From Chthonomonas sp. UBA6659 (GTDB lineage: Bacteria; Armatimonadota; Fimbriimonadia; Fimbriimonadales; Fimbriimonadaceae): a stretch of DNA of 23,852 bases. Position 1 is the first letter of the stretch. Each line of letters starts with the position of its first letter. Shown piece by piece: positions 22,410 to 23,852 of the stretch. Below the pieces are notes generated by a model. The model ran no database searches and was not told the DNA's origin. It saw only the letters and a program-made list of their open reading frames with translations. A program made the position numbers and the translations under genes. Where the stretch lies: NCBI GenBank assembly GCA_002455425.1, contig DKKT01000033.1, positions 1 to 23,852 on the forward strand, read 5' to 3'.

Positions 22410-23087
22410 GTGAGGGACCTCTTCGAGGGTGCGAGGATGATCGCCGGGGATCGATCGCTGTGGCCCTACGTATGGAAGCCTTGGCTGACCTCCGCCGGCG
22501 TGTTTGCTGCCGTCTTCCTGGCCGGCTTCTGGCTCGTTCTCCCTCTTGCCGGGAACGTTGCGGAACGAATCGGTACGGCCTCGTGGGTCGGCAACTGGGT
22601 TGGGGGTTTGCTGTACTTGGTCATCTGGGTGTTCGCGTCGAGCGCCATCTACTTGGCGATCGTGGGGCTCATGAGTTCGCTCCTATGGGACACCCTCAGC
22701 TACGAGATCGAGTCCCGGATCGGACCGACCCCGAAAACGACGGCCGGGTGCGGTCTTCAGATCGGTGACACGCTCGCGCGACTGCCGTTTTCGGTCTTCA
22801 TCGCTTGCCTCGTCCTCTTTCTCGGCTGGACGTGTTTCGGGGTTGTGGGGATTGTTGCGGCTGGGCTTCTCGGTCTCTTCGACTTCACGGCATGCAGCTT
22901 CCTTCGCCGGGGCCATGCGTTTTGGGGACAGTGGATCCTGGTCTGGCGGGCTCAAGGATGGGGGAGTTTCGTCATCCTGTGCGGAATCGCCTCGTTGCTC
23001 CCGGTGGTCAACGTCTTACTTCTCCCCGTATTTGTGGCAGGGGGAACACTGCTCGCAAGACGTACTTTGTACACGGATCGCGTCTGA
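22410..23087 (+). CDS. EI24-domain integral membrane protein (CysZ-like)
   Basis: A polytopic membrane protein of 225 residues from GTG 22410. It shows the EI24 family layout: a short amphipathic start 'DLFEGARMIAGDRSLWPYVW', a first membrane helix (about 27-50), a second helix pair with a charged loop (about 70-97 and 'SYEIESRIGPTP'), a long hydrophobic region (about 131-165), and a final 'SLLPVVNVLLLPVFVAGGTLL'-type helix with the typical Pro-x-x-N. EI24/CysZ proteins are inner-membrane proteins; CysZ transports sulfate, but most family members have no known substrate. No cysteine-biosynthesis gene is adjacent. The start is uncertain: GTG 22410 lies just after the terminator of the preceding gene, and ATG 22437 is possible. 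The frame stays open upstream through the terminator, which argues against a longer form. Confidence 0.8.
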   Translation: MRDLFEGARMIAGDRSLWPYVWKPWLTSAGVFAAVFLAGFWLVLPLAGNVAERIGTASWVGNWVGGLLYLVIWVFASSAIYLAIVGLMSSLLWDTLSYEIESRIGPTPKTTAGCGLQIGDTLARLPFSVFIACLVLFLGWTCFGVVGIVAAGLLGLFDFTACSFLRRGHAFWGQWILVWRAQGWGSFVILCGIASLLPVVNVLLLPVFVAGGTLLARRTLYTDRV

Positions 23088-23206
23088 TCCTGTCTTTTGC
23101 CGAATTCACGCAAATCACGCGCTCAGATGGGCGATCGCCCCCAAAAGCCCGTACTATCCAGTAGGAACGATGAAGCGCAGTCGAGTTTTCGTTTATGCTC
23201 AATCTG

Positions 23207-23261
23207 GCGAAAGCCGCTGCGCTTCACTGCGCTCGGTCGCAGGCATTTGCTTCGCTTTTTT
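23207..23261 (+). terminator. Probable terminator-like structured element with T6 tail
   Basis: GCGAAAGC (23207-23214) can pair with GCTTCGC (23249-23255), with one bulged A. An inner CTGCG/CGCAG stem (23217-23221 with 23238-23242) nests inside, and TTTTTT follows at 23256-23261. This could end the EI24 transcript. The rest of 23088-23306 shows only a GGGCGATCGCCC palindrome (23129-23140). Confidence 0.45.
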
Positions 23262-23306
23262 GGGGAACTGGCATCTCGAACTCACCTCACGAATGCGAGA
23301 GCACCC

Positions 23307-23570
23307 ATGAACTCCTCATCTGACCTTCAAGCCCTTAAGAAGTGTGCCGTCGACATCAGCGACCAAGCCTATTTGGCGGTCCTCGACACGCTGAAAGAAT
23401 CGACCGTGCAGCAGCTGCGGGGTCGGTTCCAGACGATCATGCATCATGCCGAAATGGCCCTCGACGTCCTCGAAAAGCACGGTGAATCCGGAACCCTGGG
23501 CCCCACCAAGAAGCTTGGCATGACCGACGTGAACCCGAACTCGTTCGACTTCGGAACGCCGCCTCGCTAG
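23307..23570 (+). CDS. Small protein of unknown function
   Basis: An 87-residue protein I do not recognise. It has an N-terminal helical part 'LQALKKCAVDISDQAYLAVLDTLKES' (two helices in residues 7-32), then 'VQQLRGRFQTIMHHAEMALDVL' (34-55), suggesting a helical bundle. It ends with a flexible tail rich in Gly, Pro and Asn. There is no signal peptide or membrane segment. The frame is open upstream to 23097, but those residues look non-coding and pass through the hairpin at 23207-23261, so ATG 23307 is preferred despite a weak ribosome binding site (GAGAG). It precedes trpB by 36 bases in the same direction; a functional link is not evident. Confidence 0.6.
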   Translation: MNSSSDLQALKKCAVDISDQAYLAVLDTLKESTVQQLRGRFQTIMHHAEMALDVLEKHGESGTLGPTKKLGMTDVNPNSFDFGTPPR

Positions 23571-23606
23571 AACGACGTCGAACGTCCGGCTGTAGAATGA
23601 ACCGTG

Positions 23607-23852
23607 ATGGTAGACGTCGATGCCGGACGGTTCGGCCCTTACGGGGGGCGCTACGTCCCCGAAACACTGATCCCCGCGCTCGATGAACTCGGTGCCGAGT
23701 TCGACCGTGCTTGGCAAGATTCTCGCTTTCGAGCCGAATTCGCCACCATCCTCCACGACTATGTCGGACGGCCGACGCCGCTGACCGAAGCCGCCCGCCT
23801 GTCGGAGACCACCGGATACCGGGTCGCGATCAAGCGCGAAGACCTCAACCAC
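23607..23852 (+). CDS. trpB: Tryptophan synthase beta chain, 5' part only
   Basis: The first 82 codons of a pyridoxal-phosphate enzyme that condenses indole with serine to make tryptophan, working with TrpA. The start matches TrpB well: 'GRFGPYGGRYVPETLIPAL' (7-25) and 'GRPTPLTEAARLSE' (55-68), then 'KREDLNH' at the window edge, just before the catalytic Lys expected in the next few residues. ATG 23607 fits the family N-terminus; a GTG directly before it is in frame. TAGAAT (23593-23598) could be a -10 box, but no -35 is clear. The rest of the gene lies outside the window. Confidence 0.95.
   Translation, partial: MVDVDAGRFGPYGGRYVPETLIPALDELGAEFDRAWQDSRFRAEFATILHDYVGRPTPLTEAARLSETTGYRVAIKREDLNH

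Noticed and set aside
23169..23310. 46-codon frame overlapping the next gene by ATGA
   Set aside because: Although AGGA lies four bases before its ATG, it runs through the hairpin and T6 run at 23207-23261, which better explains the sequence.
1..23852. CRISPR array, tRNA, rRNA, insertion sequence or prophage
   Set aside because: No regularly spaced repeats, cloverleaf, transposase or phage genes were found on either strand.

Overview
The window is GC-rich bacterial DNA, densely packed, with long runs of overlapping genes (ATGA, GTGA, TTGA and TGATG junctions) and several TTG or GTG starts. An exosortase/EpsI pair, a PEP-CTERM protein, a protein ending in dockerin-like calcium repeats, and a pseudopilin whose helix continues into a 'NLRQIG' motif together suggest a Gram-negative-type environmental bacterium. 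My best guess is Armatimonadota (Fimbriimonadia-like). This is inference from gene style; no rRNA or other taxonomic marker is present.

Layout. (1) 1-1758: the 5' part of a secreted Gly-rich protein (minus), then thioredoxin and a small membrane protein (plus). (2) 1881-3897, plus strand: a visibly less GC-rich operon with its own AT-rich promoter. It encodes a membrane-anchored thioredoxin-like protein (CSGC, with a 10-C tract inside the gene), a type II pseudopilin, a secreted peptide with ten cysteines and a membrane-anchored unknown. This is the best candidate for an undescribed system. (3) 8768-3919, minus strand: YjfB-like protein, BNR/Asp-box secreted protein, CHASE2 adenylate cyclase and secreted FecR-domain protein, with an ECF sigma factor and a translationally coupled partner diverging from it (8882-10179). 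This looks like an envelope-sensing and signalling locus. (4) 19542-10255, minus strand: Nif3-like protein, PilT, then HddA, methyltransferase, GmhA, HddC-GmhB fusion, Wzx-like flippase, exosortase and EpsI, ending at a strong bidirectional terminator. The sugar genes cover the conversion of sedoheptulose 7-phosphate to GDP-D-glycero-alpha-D-manno-heptose. With the flippase and exosortase they suggest a heptose-containing surface glycan linked to protein sorting. (5) 19582-22350: a small acidic protein, a secreted CHRD/dockerin-like protein (minus) and a divergent trypsin-like protease with a PEP-CTERM tail (plus), a likely substrate of the exosortase. (6) 22410-23852: an EI24-family membrane protein, a small unknown protein and the start of trpB.

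No rRNA, tRNA, CRISPR array, insertion sequence or prophage was seen. Protein residue numbers count from the start codon chosen in each entry.
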